Source: Alkalihalobacillus pseudalcaliphilus
GTDB taxonomy: Bacteria > Bacillota > Bacilli > Bacillales > Bacillaceae_D
Assembly (NCBI RefSeq): GCF_028610675.1
Contig: NZ_JAQQWS010000015.1
Location: 1 to 64,000 of the forward strand
Direction: 5' to 3'
DNA length: 64,000 bases
How positions within the stretch are numbered: position 1 is the stretch's first letter; every line of letters starts with the position of its first letter. Shown here piece after piece: positions 44,915-53,514 of the stretch. Position numbers and translations under genes: made by a program. The notes beneath the pieces were generated by a model. The model did no database searches. It saw nothing but the letters and a program-made list of their open reading frames with translations, and had not been told where the DNA came from.

Positions 44915-45080
44915 CGCCACCAACAAAGATGAAAGTAGTGGCGACTATTTAAACAGTTGGCCCGTTTACAACTCCATCACGATTAGGATTCCGCACGACC
45001 AAAAAGGGAGCATTGTCCTGTTAAGGCCGTCTATCGCAAGATGGATGACTAGCTAACTTCAAGGCACAACCTATCGCCCC
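44915..45080. repeat. Dispersed repeat R3, copy 2
   Basis: This copy matches the one at 5921-6083. CGCCAC/GTGGCG, GTTGGCCCGTTTACAACTCC, the CTATCGCAAGATGGATGA hairpin and AACTTCAAGGCACAACCTAT are conserved. It is flanked by AACTTTCATACAAAA (44875) and CACTTTCATACAAAA (45091), motifs that also mark the ends of R1 and R2. The gap 44548-45171 holds no gene. Confidence 0.8.
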
Positions 45081-45171
45081 TAAGTCCACTTTCATACAAA
45101 AAATTATGTAACGTCCTTTTAGTATGATAAAATCCCCTTATCTATAAATAAAGTAAGAGGTGTTTCCTACT

Positions 45172-46056
45172 TTGACAAAAAGTAAAAAAATCATAAACGC
45201 AGAGCTCGTCCAAAAATTTGAACATCACTTTAGATGTCCACTTTGCGAAAAACCAATTACAGTCGAACAACTCAAAAGCTTCACCTGCCAGAATAATCAC
45301 AGCTTTGATTTCACAAAACAAGGTTACTTAAATCTAATGACACAACCTTCAAAAACAGACTATGACAAAAAGTTATTCGAACACCGTCAACACCTGATTG
45401 CCAAAACACCATTCTTCCACCCTTTACACGAAGAATTAGTCCAAATCATCCAATCCAATACGATTAAACAGTCACATCCACTTACTCTACTTGATATCGG
45501 CTGTGGAGAAGGCTCTCACTTACATACATTATTACAACATGAAAAGTTAACGAATTATACTGGATTTGGGTTAGACATCGCTAAAGAAGGTATCATAGCA
45601 GCAGCAAAAGCCTATACACATAAAATATGGCTTGTTGGCGATCTCGCTAAATCGCCATTTCAATCCAAAAGTTTTGATCTCTTATTAAATATTCTTTCAC
45701 CGTCTAATTATGAGGAATTTAAGCGTATATTAAAGAACGAAGGAACTTTAATTAAGGTAATACCTGCTTCAAATTATTTAAGCGAACTACGAACGTTCTT
45801 TTATGAAAACCAACAAAAAGAAACGTATCAAAATGATGACACACTCTCTCTTTTTCAAGAGCATTTCCCACAGTTCGAAGAAAAGAGAGTGACCTATCAA
45901 GTTAAATTAGACCGAGATGAATTAACGGCATTGGTTTATATGACTCCTTTAACTTGGCGTGCTAACGCTCAACAAAAACAAGACTTTATTAATACACATG
46001 CAGACAAGCTTATTACAATTGATTTGCTTGTACTTATCGGTAGCCTCACACAATAA
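45172..46056 (+). CDS. rlmA: RlmA-type 23S rRNA (guanine-N1) methyltransferase
   Basis: The protein of about 294 residues starts with a zinc-binding module (CPLC near residue 21, CQNNHSFD near 38), followed by a class I SAM-dependent domain with LLDIGCGEGSHL near residue 105. This order is that of the RlmA/TlrB/YxjB family, which methylates a guanine in hairpin 35 of 23S rRNA and affects macrolide or tylosin binding. The TTG at 45172 lies 9 bases after AGAGGTG; the GTG at 45160 overlaps that site. Confidence 0.87.
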   Translation: MTKSKKIINAELVQKFEHHFRCPLCEKPITVEQLKSFTCQNNHSFDFTKQGYLNLMTQPSKTDYDKKLFEHRQHLIAKTPFFHPLHEELVQIIQSNTIKQSHPLTLLDIGCGEGSHLHTLLQHEKLTNYTGFGLDIAKEGIIAAAKAYTHKIWLVGDLAKSPFQSKSFDLLLNILSPSNYEEFKRILKNEGTLIKVIPASNYLSELRTFFYENQQKETYQNDDTLSLFQEHFPQFEEKRVTYQVKLDRDELTALVYMTPLTWRANAQQKQDFINTHADKLITIDLLVLIGSLTQ

Positions 46057-46059
46057 ACC

Positions 46060-46090
46060 AAAAAAGCATACGCCTCCAAAACGTATGCTT
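46060..46090. terminator. Convergent terminator rlmA/MFS
   Basis: AAGCATACG/CGTATGCTT with a 9-base loop; a T run follows on the minus strand. Confidence 0.85.
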
Positions 46091-46106
46091 CATTTCTATG
46101 ATGCCA

Positions 46107-47330
46107 TTAGCTTACTTTATGAATATGTTGCGTAGAATTTCCTTTTCCTGTTAGTGTAAAAAAGATAATGACGCCAATTGCCGATGTTGTAAACATAATC
46201 GCTCCCATTGGCACTGCCGAACTCTCATTAATACCTACAAGGGGTGCCATCACCGAACCTACAATGAGTGGTAGCATTCCAATTAATGCACTAGCACTCC
46301 CCGCTCGATGCCTTTGTGTACGCATCGCTAATGTAGTGGCACTTGTAATAATAATACCAATAGAAGACATATAGAGAAAAATCGCCAGCACAATCATGAC
46401 TAATGGTCCTTTTACAATGGCCATCGTTAGTAACAATGTATTAGCACTAATAGCAATGATTACACCGACCTTTAATAAACTTCTTTCTTCATACTTCTCA
46501 CTTAACTTACCTACTGAAAAGCTACCCGCAATAATAGCTAAACCATTAATACCAAATAATATACTAAATACTTGAGGTGACACCCCATATATTCCTTGAT
46601 AAACAAACGGTGTTCCTGCCACATAAGCAAAACTTCCACCGTGTATGATTCCGACTATTAATGCATAACCAATATAGGACCGATCTCGAATTAAACTACC
46701 CATCGTACGAATTGAATTTCCTATTGATACAGGTTGTCTTCTCTCTACAGACAATGATTCCTTTAACTTAGTCGCAACAATAAACACAATACATAAACCT
46801 AAGACACTTAAGAAATAAAAAATCGTATGCCACGTTGCGAACGGTAATAATAAGACAGCTCCACCTGCCATTGGTGCGATCATAGGTGCTGTAGAATTAA
46901 TGACCATTAATAACGCAAAAAATTTCGTGAACTCCCTTCCTGTGAACACGTCACTCACAACCGCCCGCGACAAAACGATACCCGCTGAGGCTGTTAAGCC
47001 TTGAAGGAACCTCCCAATAATAAGAACGGTGATATTTGGTGCCAGTGCGCAGACTAATGAAGCTAAAGAAAATAAGGTTAAAGAAATTAATAATGGCTTT
47101 CTTCGTCCAATAGAGTCACTAATGGGACCCACAATAAGCTGTCCCACTGCTAAACCTATTAAAAACGTTGTTAAACTAAACTGAACAAGTGAAGCTCTTG
47201 CCCCTAAGTCAGCACCAATCTCTGGGAAACTAGGGAGATACATGTCGATATTAAAAGGCCCAAGCATGGCTAATGAGCCGAGGATGAAAGCCAATGCTAT
47301 TCGTTTTTTTCCAGTGGGGTTTCTCTCCAT
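46107..47330 (-). CDS. Bcr/CflA-family multidrug MFS exporter
   Basis: The protein of about 407 residues has twelve helices. The Bcr/CflA signature FNIDMYLPSFPEI lies in the first external loop, with the MFS loop GPISDSIGRRKPLL after helix 2 and the antiporter-type stretch GRFLQGLTASAGIVLSRAVVSDVF in helices 4-5. This family exports drugs such as bicyclomycin or chloramphenicol; the substrate here is unknown. GAAGG 8 bases upstream supports ATG 47330; the frame extends 51 bases further upstream. Confidence 0.9.
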   Translation of the reverse strand: MERNPTGKKRIALAFILGSLAMLGPFNIDMYLPSFPEIGADLGARASLVQFSLTTFLIGLAVGQLIVGPISDSIGRRKPLLISLTLFSLASLVCALAPNITVLIIGRFLQGLTASAGIVLSRAVVSDVFTGREFTKFFALLMVINSTAPMIAPMAGGAVLLLPFATWHTIFYFLSVLGLCIVFIVATKLKESLSVERRQPVSIGNSIRTMGSLIRDRSYIGYALIVGIIHGGSFAYVAGTPFVYQGIYGVSPQVFSILFGINGLAIIAGSFSVGKLSEKYEERSLLKVGVIIAISANTLLLTMAIVKGPLVMIVLAIFLYMSSIGIIITSATTLAMRTQRHRAGSASALIGMLPLIVGSVMAPLVGINESSAVPMGAIMFTTSAIGVIIFFTLTGKGNSTQHIHKVS

Positions 47331-47450
47331 CCCTACTACCTTCTTTCTATTTTCTCTATTTAGTCGCAATAAAAAGGGCATAGCCCTAAAATTCCGTCAT
47401 CCGAAATGAATAATCTTATTATAGATCGTATTCCTTGAAATTGCTGTATT

Positions 47451-47735
47451 TTTGTATGAACTAACGCTGGAATGCGGAGCACTAATTGCCGCTACCGAAA
47501 ATCATGCTCCGCGTCCTATGGGGTGGCACCGAACTAACTAGCTTCGCTAGTGGATTTCGGATTTGCCACTACGTCCCATGGGAGTCTACGCATGTTTTCG
47601 TCCGCTCGGTTAATGCTGATTCTCAAGTTCAAAAGCATTCTTACAACAAATAGTAAAAAAGAACAAGAACAAGGTGAATAAAGAGCCAAAATGTTAAAGG
47701 CAATATCCAACTTTCATTTTTGTTGGTGGCGAAGT
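47451..47735. repeat. Dispersed repeat R1, full copy B
   Basis: This is the second long copy of R1. It has GCGGAGC and ATGCTCCGC arms around the shared CGAAAATCATG. A hairpin has GGCA/TGCC ends, a CCGAA/TTCGG stem and ACTAGC/GCTAGT at its tip. Then follow CCACTACGTCCCATGGGAGT and CTGATTCTCAAGTTCAAAA. Stem pairs differ from copy A in a paired manner. The right end runs into an inverted R3/R2-like stretch (TGTTGGTGGCGAAGTGTGAGAATCC). Confidence 0.85.
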
Positions 47736-47778
47736 GTGAGAATCCCCAAAGTCATTGTTGAATAAAAAGCCACCAGGT

Positions 47779-47810
47779 AAAAGCATTGCTAGTAACATAG
47801 CAATGCTTTT
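47779..47810. repeat. 12-bp perfect inverted repeat
   Basis: AAAAGCATTGCT and AGCAATGCTTTT flank an 8-base loop. The right arm resembles the GCAATGCTTTTGCTC stretch of the tandem array that follows, so the hairpin may have arisen from an inverted repeat fragment. Confidence 0.85.
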
Positions 47811-47816
47811 ACTTGG

Positions 47817-48057
47817 CTTATGTTGCTACTTCTTCGCTTTTCCTACAACATTGCAATCCTTTTTCTCCGCTTATGTTGTTACTTCCTCGCTTTTCCTACA
47901 ACATTGCAATCCTTTTTCTCCGCTTATGTTGTTACTTCCTCGCTTTTCCTACAACATTGCAATCCTTTTTCTCCGCTTATGTTGTTACTTCCTCGCTTCT
48001 CCTACAACATTGCAATGCTTTTGCTCTGCTTATGTTGCTACTTCTTCGCTTTTCCCA
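47817..48057. repeat. 53-bp tandem repeat array, about 4.5 copies
   Basis: Four full units and a partial fifth share CTTATGTTG(T/C)TACTTC-TCGCTTTTCCTACAACATTGCAATC-TTTTTCTCCG. The middle copies are nearly identical. The unit length of 53 shifts the frame each time, so the overlapping open frames here are artefacts. Like the 51-bp array it is pyrimidine-rich on the plus strand and contains TCGCTTTT-CC followed by CAAC. Confidence 0.92.
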
Positions 48058-48113
48058 CATCTTCCGCGTCTAACCTCTTCACCCTTTTTCGATTTTATGT
48101 AAATGGCTCAAAT

Positions 48114-48142
48114 ATAAAAACCCTGCAAAAATTGCAGGGTTT
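48114..48142 (-). terminator. Terminator of the acidic lipoprotein gene
   Basis: AAACCCTGCA/TGCAGGGTTT around a 5-base loop, followed by T residues on the minus strand. Confidence 0.9.
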
Positions 48143-48155
48143 CTAACTTTACTTA

Positions 48156-48446
48156 TTAGTTATGATCATAATCTCTCATATCATTACGATCAATCCTGAT
48201 ATCATAAGGCTCTACTTGATTACGACGGTATTTCCCACGCATTCCCTGGGTGTCAACTCCATCATTGTCAAGGTCGCCATCTAAATCATCGTTTAAATCA
48301 TCATTTAGATCATCTTCAATTACTGGATCTTCAGTAGGAACATTCTCGTCCAGCATTGGATCATTTGGCTCTTCTGTTCCACCACAAGCCGTTAGCATCG
48401 TTAATGCCATTGCAGTAGAAACTGTACCTATTAACCACTTCTTCAT
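48156..48446 (-). CDS. Small acidic lipoprotein
   Basis: The 96-residue protein has a lipoprotein signal ending in LTAC, so it should be anchored outside the membrane. A low-complexity acidic stretch with DDLN/DDLD repeats follows, and then a basic and Asp-rich C-terminus. The acidic repeat could bind cations such as calcium, which is speculative. AGGTGA lies before the ATG. I do not know a named family. Confidence 0.75.
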   Translation of the reverse strand: MKKWLIGTVSTAMALTMLTACGGTEEPNDPMLDENVPTEDPVIEDDLNDDLNDDLDGDLDNDGVDTQGMRGKYRRNQVEPYDIRIDRNDMRDYDHN

Positions 48447-48551
48447 CACTTTTCACCTACCTCTCCAATGGACTGTATTTAAAGTATGTCCATCAAAAAG
48501 TTTCACATGTGATGAAAAATTTGGTCTGGTTTCAGAAGAATAAATTTCAAC

Positions 48552-49400
48552 TTATTCGGCTGTAAAGGCAAACACAGGTAATGGCTTTATTATTTGGTTC
48601 ATGTTCTCGTGACAAGTTTTTAGAATTTGCCACTGTGCACGCAAATTTTCTTTTACTTTATCAGGCATATCATTAATCGCATTCATCTGTTTTTCAAAGT
48701 CCTCACAAACATATTGAACTTCCCACTGTCCATCCTGAAGGTCTAGTGAATGAATAATCGTTTTATGAGCAATTTCCCAGCCTGCTAAATTAGCTAAACT
48801 TATTATTTTCTCAGGGGTAAGTAAGGTACGAATATTTGCTTGACTTGATTTCTTATAGGCCTCATATTGGGACTGAATCATGGCAGCTAATAAATGGGGA
48901 TACTGAACCATTTCTTCAATATGTGTAGACCACTCTGCAAAACATAACCGCTTACCTAATGGACGTAATTTCTTAAAAAGCTCAAATACTTCAGCTTCCG
49001 ACGCCATATACCATGAACTATGAGAAAATACGATTTGATCGTACATATTTCTCGGGAAATGAACATCATCTAACAGAATATCTTGGTCAAATTCGACATG
49101 AATCTGTTCGCCTAGCTTTGTTGCCTTTATTTTATCCATAGCCTGACCTAACGTTAAAGGTGAACCATAATCTGGTTTTGCTTTATCAATAGCATCCACT
49201 GCACCACTCTCACCAACACAAGCAGCAAGTACTGCTGTCATATCACCTTGTCCACAACCAATTTCTAACACATTGTCACCTTTTTTGATATCCCAAAAAT
49301 GAGCCAGTTTCATTCGATGTTTTGTTTGAATGAATTGTATTTCCTTCATTGGTTCGTCAAGTCCTAATTCTTCAACTATTTGTTTTATATTCAGTTCCAT
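48552..49400 (-). CDS. Class I SAM-dependent methyltransferase
   Basis: The 282-residue protein has the SAM-binding motif I VLEIGCGQGDMTAVLAA near residue 50, motif II around the VEFDQD region, and IVFSHSSWYM as the motif IV-like segment. The substrate is unknown. AAGGGGTG lies 5 bases before ATG 49400. It is next to, but not clearly in operon with, the drug-type MFS gene. Confidence 0.82.
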   Translation of the reverse strand: MELNIKQIVEELGLDEPMKEIQFIQTKHRMKLAHFWDIKKGDNVLEIGCGQGDMTAVLAACVGESGAVDAIDKAKPDYGSPLTLGQAMDKIKATKLGEQIHVEFDQDILLDDVHFPRNMYDQIVFSHSSWYMASEAEVFELFKKLRPLGKRLCFAEWSTHIEEMVQYPHLLAAMIQSQYEAYKKSSQANIRTLLTPEKIISLANLAGWEIAHKTIIHSLDLQDGQWEVQYVCEDFEKQMNAINDMPDKVKENLRAQWQILKTCHENMNQIIKPLPVFAFTAE

Positions 49401-49453
49401 ACACACACCCCTTTTTAAATATTCTAACATTTAAAGGTTACTCGTTACTCTAA

Positions 49454-49495
49454 TAAAAAAACTTTCCGTACATGTTATCGGAAAGTTCTTTTTAT
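49454..49495 (-). terminator. Terminator of the DHA2 MFS gene
   Basis: AACTTTCCG/CGGAAAGTT with a 10-base loop and T runs on both sides lies between the transporter stop and the methyltransferase start. Confidence 0.85.
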
Positions 49496-49498
49496 TGG

Positions 49499-50989
49499 TT
49501 ACATTCCTTTTATGGTCTGCTTTTCCTCATTCTCAGCTGGCACAGGACGCTTAATAAAGAAGGCCAAACATAAAGTAACCGCTAAGATAAGTGTTGAAAC
49601 AAAAAATGCAAAATTAATACCTTCTAACTGCGAAATCAAACTTATTTGTAACTTGGCTTGTTCCAAAGCTTCAGCACTATTATTAATCGGTAAAATTTCG
49701 TTGGCTAACCGCCCCTCTGCAACATTCGCTTTCGTTTGCATAACCGTAACTAACAAAGCAGAACCGATTGCACCAGAGACCTGATTTAAGGTGCTATTCA
49801 TTGCCGTTCCATGCGGGTTCATACGGTTAGGTAATTGGTTAAGTCCATTTGTCATAACAGGCATCATGACCATCGACATTCCAAACATTCTAATAGTAAA
49901 AATAAACACCAAAGTTGTATAAGAAATCTCCATCGTTAATTGGCTAAAAATATAATTAGATATAAGTGTAATGGATAGACCGATAATCGCTAGCGTTTTC
50001 GCTCCAAACTTATCAAATAAACGGCCCGTAATAGGTGACATTAAGCCCATTACAATCGCTCCTGGGAGCATTAATAATCCAGCTTCCAACGGCGTAAAGC
50101 CTCGAATAATTTGTAAATAAATCGGCATCAAAAGCATACCTGAAAATAGTGCTAAGTTCATTGTAATTGAGATAGCCGATGACAATGAAAACATCGGATA
50201 CTTATATACACCAAAGTCTAACATCGGTTTTTCCAGCTGTGATTGTCTTATTACATATATAACTAACGACACGGCACCAGCAATTAAGGTGACTAATACA
50301 ATTGTATCTGACCAACCTCGATCACCAGCAGAGCTAAAACCATATAATATCCCACCGAAACCTATTGTTGACAAAATAACAGAAATGACATCGATTTTAA
50401 TGTCAATTTGGTCATTTTTTTCCTTAATTTTAAAAGCAGCCACAATTAAAACTAATAAAGCTACTGGCGAAATGATATGAAATAAAATCGGCCAATCATA
50501 GTATTGAATTAAATAGCCTGAAAGTGTTGGCCCAATCGCAGGTGCAAAAACCATAACTAGACCAAATACACCCATAGCCTGCCCCCGTTTTTCAACAGGA
50601 AAACTGTTAAGCATAACATTCATTAATAATGGCATCATAATGGCCGAACCAGATGCTTGAATCATACGTCCCGCTAATAAAAAGCCAAAATTAGGTGCAA
50701 AACCACCAACAAGTGTTCCTAACGTAAATAGGATCATAGCTGTTAAGAATAACTTTTTTGTAGAAAAGCGTTGAATTAAAAAAGCTGTAATCGGAATTAA
50801 AACACCGTTTACAAGCATATAACCCGTTGTCACCCATTGAACAGTTGAAGGCGATATTTGGAATTCATTCATAATAGACGGCAGCGCAATATTTAATAAC
50901 GTATTAGCTAAAAAGGCCACAAAAGCCCCGGCTAACAAAACAACAATTAATGTATAATCCGGCTTAATGATCTCTTTCGAATGTTCCAT
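49499..50989 (-). CDS. DHA2-family (EmrB/QacA) drug exporter
   Basis: The 496-residue protein has fourteen predicted helices. It has the DHA2 landmarks LNIALPSIMNEF in the first loop, QWVTTGYMLVNGVLIP, and motif C GRMIQASGSAIMMPLLMNVML, followed by GPTLSGYL. It should export hydrophobic compounds by proton antiport. It diverges from a TetR-type regulator with a candidate operator between the two, so expression is probably inducible. Confidence 0.92.
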   Translation of the reverse strand: MEHSKEIIKPDYTLIVVLLAGAFVAFLANTLLNIALPSIMNEFQISPSTVQWVTTGYMLVNGVLIPITAFLIQRFSTKKLFLTAMILFTLGTLVGGFAPNFGFLLAGRMIQASGSAIMMPLLMNVMLNSFPVEKRGQAMGVFGLVMVFAPAIGPTLSGYLIQYYDWPILFHIISPVALLVLIVAAFKIKEKNDQIDIKIDVISVILSTIGFGGILYGFSSAGDRGWSDTIVLVTLIAGAVSLVIYVIRQSQLEKPMLDFGVYKYPMFSLSSAISITMNLALFSGMLLMPIYLQIIRGFTPLEAGLLMLPGAIVMGLMSPITGRLFDKFGAKTLAIIGLSITLISNYIFSQLTMEISYTTLVFIFTIRMFGMSMVMMPVMTNGLNQLPNRMNPHGTAMNSTLNQVSGAIGSALLVTVMQTKANVAEGRLANEILPINNSAEALEQAKLQISLISQLEGINFAFFVSTLILAVTLCLAFFIKRPVPAENEEKQTIKGM

Positions 50990-51014
50990 CCTTACTCCCC
51001 ATTTCTATGCGACA

Positions 51015-51038
51015 ATTATCAACACTGTGTTCGATAAT
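51015..51038. promoter_or_regulatory. Candidate TetR operator
   Basis: ATTATCAACAC and GTGTTCGATAAT form an inverted repeat (one-base bulge) about 26 bases upstream of the exporter start and 130 upstream of tetR. The position suits repression of the exporter by the neighbouring regulator. Confidence 0.6.
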
Positions 51039-51167
51039 GTCTACATTGACCATTATAGATCAAAGCATTTATAATTCAATAAACAAAAAGGGTAAAATTG
51101 TTACTTTCTCAACATATCATTAGTTTTTGTTGAATAATAACAAATTATTTAAAAGGATGTTTTTATT

Positions 51168-51776
51168 GTGGAAAAAACGAAAGAAGATCGACGTATCGTT
51201 CGGACTAAAAAGATGATTCGTGAGGCCCTTACCCAATTGATGAATACAAAAGGTTTTGAAGGCCTAACCGTGCGTGATATAACAGAAAAAGCGAATATAA
51301 ACCGAGGCACATTTTATTTACATTATCGCGATAAATATGACCTGCTCGAAAAGTCGGAAATGGAAATCATTGAAGAATTTAAAAAGGTAAGAAGCGAAAC
51401 ATTTGTGCACTATCAAAATTTCATTAAAAATGGTCGCTTCTCTAACGAGCCATCCCCATACATGGTTAAACTCCTCGAATGTGTTCAACAGCATGCCGAA
51501 GTGATGTCTGTACTATTAGGTCCAAAAGGAGACCCTGGATTTCATGTAAAACTAAAAAAAGAGATGATGGAAAACATGGAAAGGCTAATCATCAAACATT
51601 CTGCGGCACTCCCTTCTTCCGTTCCAATCGATTATATTAGTGCCATTTCCGTCTCCTCTCAACTCGGTGTTATTCAGCATTGGCTTGATACAGGTATGAA
51701 ACAATCACCTATTGAAGTTGCTACCTATATGAAAAAAGTCGTATTCGGAAGCTTCAACCCTGAGCAAACACCATGA
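51168..51776 (+). CDS. TetR/AcrR-family regulator
   Basis: The 202-residue protein has the TetR helix-turn-helix at residues 10-55 (MNTKGFEGLTVRDITEKANINRGTFYLHYRDKYDLLE) and a C-terminal ligand/dimer domain of the TetR_C_8-like type. The start is a GTG 7 bases after AAAGGATG. It is divergent from the DHA2 exporter and probably represses it. Confidence 0.92.
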   Translation: MEKTKEDRRIVRTKKMIREALTQLMNTKGFEGLTVRDITEKANINRGTFYLHYRDKYDLLEKSEMEIIEEFKKVRSETFVHYQNFIKNGRFSNEPSPYMVKLLECVQQHAEVMSVLLGPKGDPGFHVKLKKEMMENMERLIIKHSAALPSSVPIDYISAISVSSQLGVIQHWLDTGMKQSPIEVATYMKKVVFGSFNPEQTP

Positions 51777-51788
51777 TTTTCCGTCTAT

Positions 51789-51825
51789 AACAAGGGTTCT
51801 GCTTAAAAGAACCCTTGTCTTTATA
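51789..51825 (+). terminator. Terminator of tetR
   Basis: ACAAGGGTTCT/AGAACCCTTGT around a 7-base loop, followed by a T-rich tail on the plus strand. Confidence 0.9.
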
Positions 51826-51886
51826 TCTTTATCTAAATGGATTCCGTATTCGTTGCATTAAAAAAGAACAGTGCACAAACAAAAAG

Positions 51887-51900
51887 ACCGTCTGGACGGT
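51887..51900. promoter_or_regulatory. Relict operator of the dead TetR-SMR locus
   Basis: ACCGTCTGGACGGT is palindromic apart from the central TG and lies just before the ribosome site of the truncated TetR gene. It is typical in form for TetR regulators of small drug exporters. It is probably the old autoregulatory site. Confidence 0.6.
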
Positions 51901-51927
51901 TTTATAAATGGAAAGGAGAAAAACAAT

Positions 51928-52053
51928 ATGCAAACTAAAGCAGAGCAAACCAAAAAACATATTCTAGAAGCAGCAACATCCTATTTCCTTGAATATGATT
52001 TTACCTCTTTTACACTTGCTAACATTGCCCAATATGCAAAGGTTAGCAAAGGC
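51928..52053 (+). pseudogene. Truncated TetR-family regulator (N-terminus only)
   Basis: AAAGGAG precedes ATG 51928. The frame reads a standard TetR DNA-binding domain start (TKKHILEAATSYFLEYDF and TLANIAQYAKVSKG) and then stops matching at codon 42, where the sequence becomes an SMR exporter gene. The rest of the HTH and the entire ligand domain are missing, so a deletion fused regulator and exporter. Confidence 0.8.
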
Positions 52054-52403
52054 GGTTGGTTATGTTATGAACCCTTGTATTATTAGCTTTTTCAATTATA
52101 TTTGAAGTTTTGGAAACAACCATGCTAAAAGTGTCAGAGCGAATTCAAAAAATGGCTCCTTCTATAGCGGTTGTTCTTGGGTTTATCGCAGCCTTTTATT
52201 TTCTTTCTTTATGTCTTAAACATTCCCTTAAGTTTGGCTTACGCGATATGGTCAGGAGTCGGGAGAGCACTTACTGCAATCATTGGAATTATCATATGGA
52301 ATGACCCTTTTAACATCTTAACTTTTTCAGGATTAGTCCCATTATTGGCGGTGTTGTGATATTAAATACGTCTAAAAGGGTTAAATCAGTTAAAAAACGA
52401 TGA
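52054..52403 (+). pseudogene. Frameshifted SMR (EmrE/QacC-like) drug exporter remnant
   Basis: Pieces of an SMR protein are readable in successive frames: GWL; then LLAFSIIFEVLETTMLKVSERI with SIAVVLGFIAAFYFLSLCLK; then IPLSLAYAIWSGVGRALTAI with IIWNDPFNILTFSGL; and finally IIGGVVILNTSK. At least three frameshifts separate them. The essential membrane Glu is present as FEVLETT. The gene cannot be expressed as one protein. It directly follows the truncated TetR start, so a deletion removed most of the regulator. Confidence 0.85.
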
Positions 52404-52440
52404 TAGCTTCTTAAATGTATATGGTGCAGGTATTTACCCC

Positions 52441-52626
52441 TTAGGTTCTTTTACGAAATACAAAACTAAGAAGTAGTAATGCTACACCTATAACTAGTAC
52501 TTGCGTCGACATCTTATTTTCAAGTTCAATAAAATGGATCATTTCAAAACGAATAAGTAACGCAACTATAAACAGTATAAAGCCCATCCAAGCAAGCCAT
52601 CTACCTGGCGCACTCCACTCCATCAT
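52441..52626 (-). CDS. Small two-helix membrane protein
   Basis: The 61-residue protein has two hydrophobic helices (about 10-25 and 40-57) joined by a short polar loop, and a basic end. AAGGAG lies 7 bases before the ATG pair, so it is probably real. No family is recognised. A lipoprotein gene lies 57 bases upstream on the same strand. Confidence 0.65.
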   Translation of the reverse strand: MMEWSAPGRWLAWMGFILFIVALLIRFEMIHFIELENKMSTQVLVIGVALLLLSFVFRKRT

Positions 52627-52683
52627 CTAACATCTCCTTCGCTTCTAGTTTCTCCCTCCAGACACCTATTCCATATTTTCCAT

Positions 52684-53157
52684 TTACTCTACATGAATAT
52701 CGATCGGCTCAATGGCTAATCCATCTATAAGCTCCTCTACTCCATCGCCCTCAAAAGTCCATTGGAAAGAGAGTTCAAATGTACCTGCTTGATTAGGGTT
52801 CACTTGCTTATTAATTTTCTCTAAATTACCTTTTGAATATATAGATTGAATAGCAATAGAGTGGTAATCAGACTGTTTCTCATCCCCATCAAATTCTAAT
52901 TGTAAAGGTGACGGTCCTTGCCACAATTCTAAATCTTCATCCCCTAAATAGGTCAGCTCCACTTCGACCATAAATTCAGAGTTTATTTGTACATGGATAG
53001 GTATAGATATAGAGACTTTAAAATAGTCATTTTCTTTTACCATCATTTCCCTATATGCTTGTGAATCATTTGGTTGCTCTTGGTTCGTTTCTGACTGAAC
53101 CTGACACCCAATCAGGAGCATAGTCGTGACAATCAAAGCAACTAGTATACTCTTCAA
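52684..53157 (-). CDS. Lipoprotein of unknown function
   Basis: The protein of about 157 residues has a lipoprotein signal ending in LIGC. The mature part is beta-rich and acidic, with the pattern of small secreted Ig-like or DUF-type domains (IPIHVQINSEFMVEVELTYLG). A TTG at 53157 lies 8 bases after AGGAGG and is preferred to the TTG at 53163. Function unknown; probably co-transcribed with the small membrane protein downstream. Confidence 0.75.
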   Translation of the reverse strand: MKSILVALIVTTMLLIGCQVQSETNQEQPNDSQAYREMMVKENDYFKVSISIPIHVQINSEFMVEVELTYLGDEDLELWQGPSPLQLEFDGDEKQSDYHSIAIQSIYSKGNLEKINKQVNPNQAGTFELSFQWTFEGDGVEELIDGLAIEPIDIHVE

Positions 53158-53263
53158 AACCAACCCCTCCTCTTAATCCCTTTGTAAATGTTCCATATTT
53201 ATTCCTTATTTCCTTCAGTTGATTAAAAATTGATGGTTACAGATATACTAAAAGTACCTATAG

Positions 53264-53310
53264 AAGGATACATCAAACAGAGCGACTCTCTTTTGATGTA
53301 TCCTTTTTTT
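53264..53310 (+). terminator. Orphan terminator hairpin
   Basis: AAGGATACATCAAA pairs perfectly with TTTGATGTATCCTT and is followed by seven T on the plus strand. No plus-strand gene ends here, so it may terminate a short unannotated RNA starting between about 53160 and 53240, or block read-through into the atoE promoter. Confidence 0.7.
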
Positions 53311-53463
53311 GTCTAATCCGCTTATTCCTAAAAACCACAATATCATTCCAATTATTCATAATGCCTAACACTAGTGAGTTTAACACGTTATAATATTCAA
53401 AATTATAAATTTACTAATTGACTTCCTCAAGTCCTATGCTATAAATAAAGATTATAAGTCAAT

Positions 53464-53477
53464 AGTAAGCGCTTTCA
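53464..53477. promoter_or_regulatory. CcpA cre-like site upstream of atoE
   Basis: AGTAAGCGCTTTCA fits the cre consensus TGWNANCGNTNWCA at all but the first position. It lies just downstream of a probable sigma-A promoter (TTGACT at about 53418, TATAAA at about 53441), a position suited to catabolite repression. Confidence 0.7.
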
Positions 53478-53514
53478 CTTTGTTTTTACTATATTTTTAA
53501 AGGAGTGAGTTATT

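Noticed and set aside
44826..45056. 76-codon open frame
   Set aside because: It lies across repeat R3 copy 2 and is not preserved in copy 1.
47755..48146. Three overlapping open frames of about 86-115 codons
   Set aside because: They arise from the 53-bp tandem repeat, which shifts frame each unit. Composition is pyrimidine-driven (Leu/Phe/Ser) and there is no good ribosome site.
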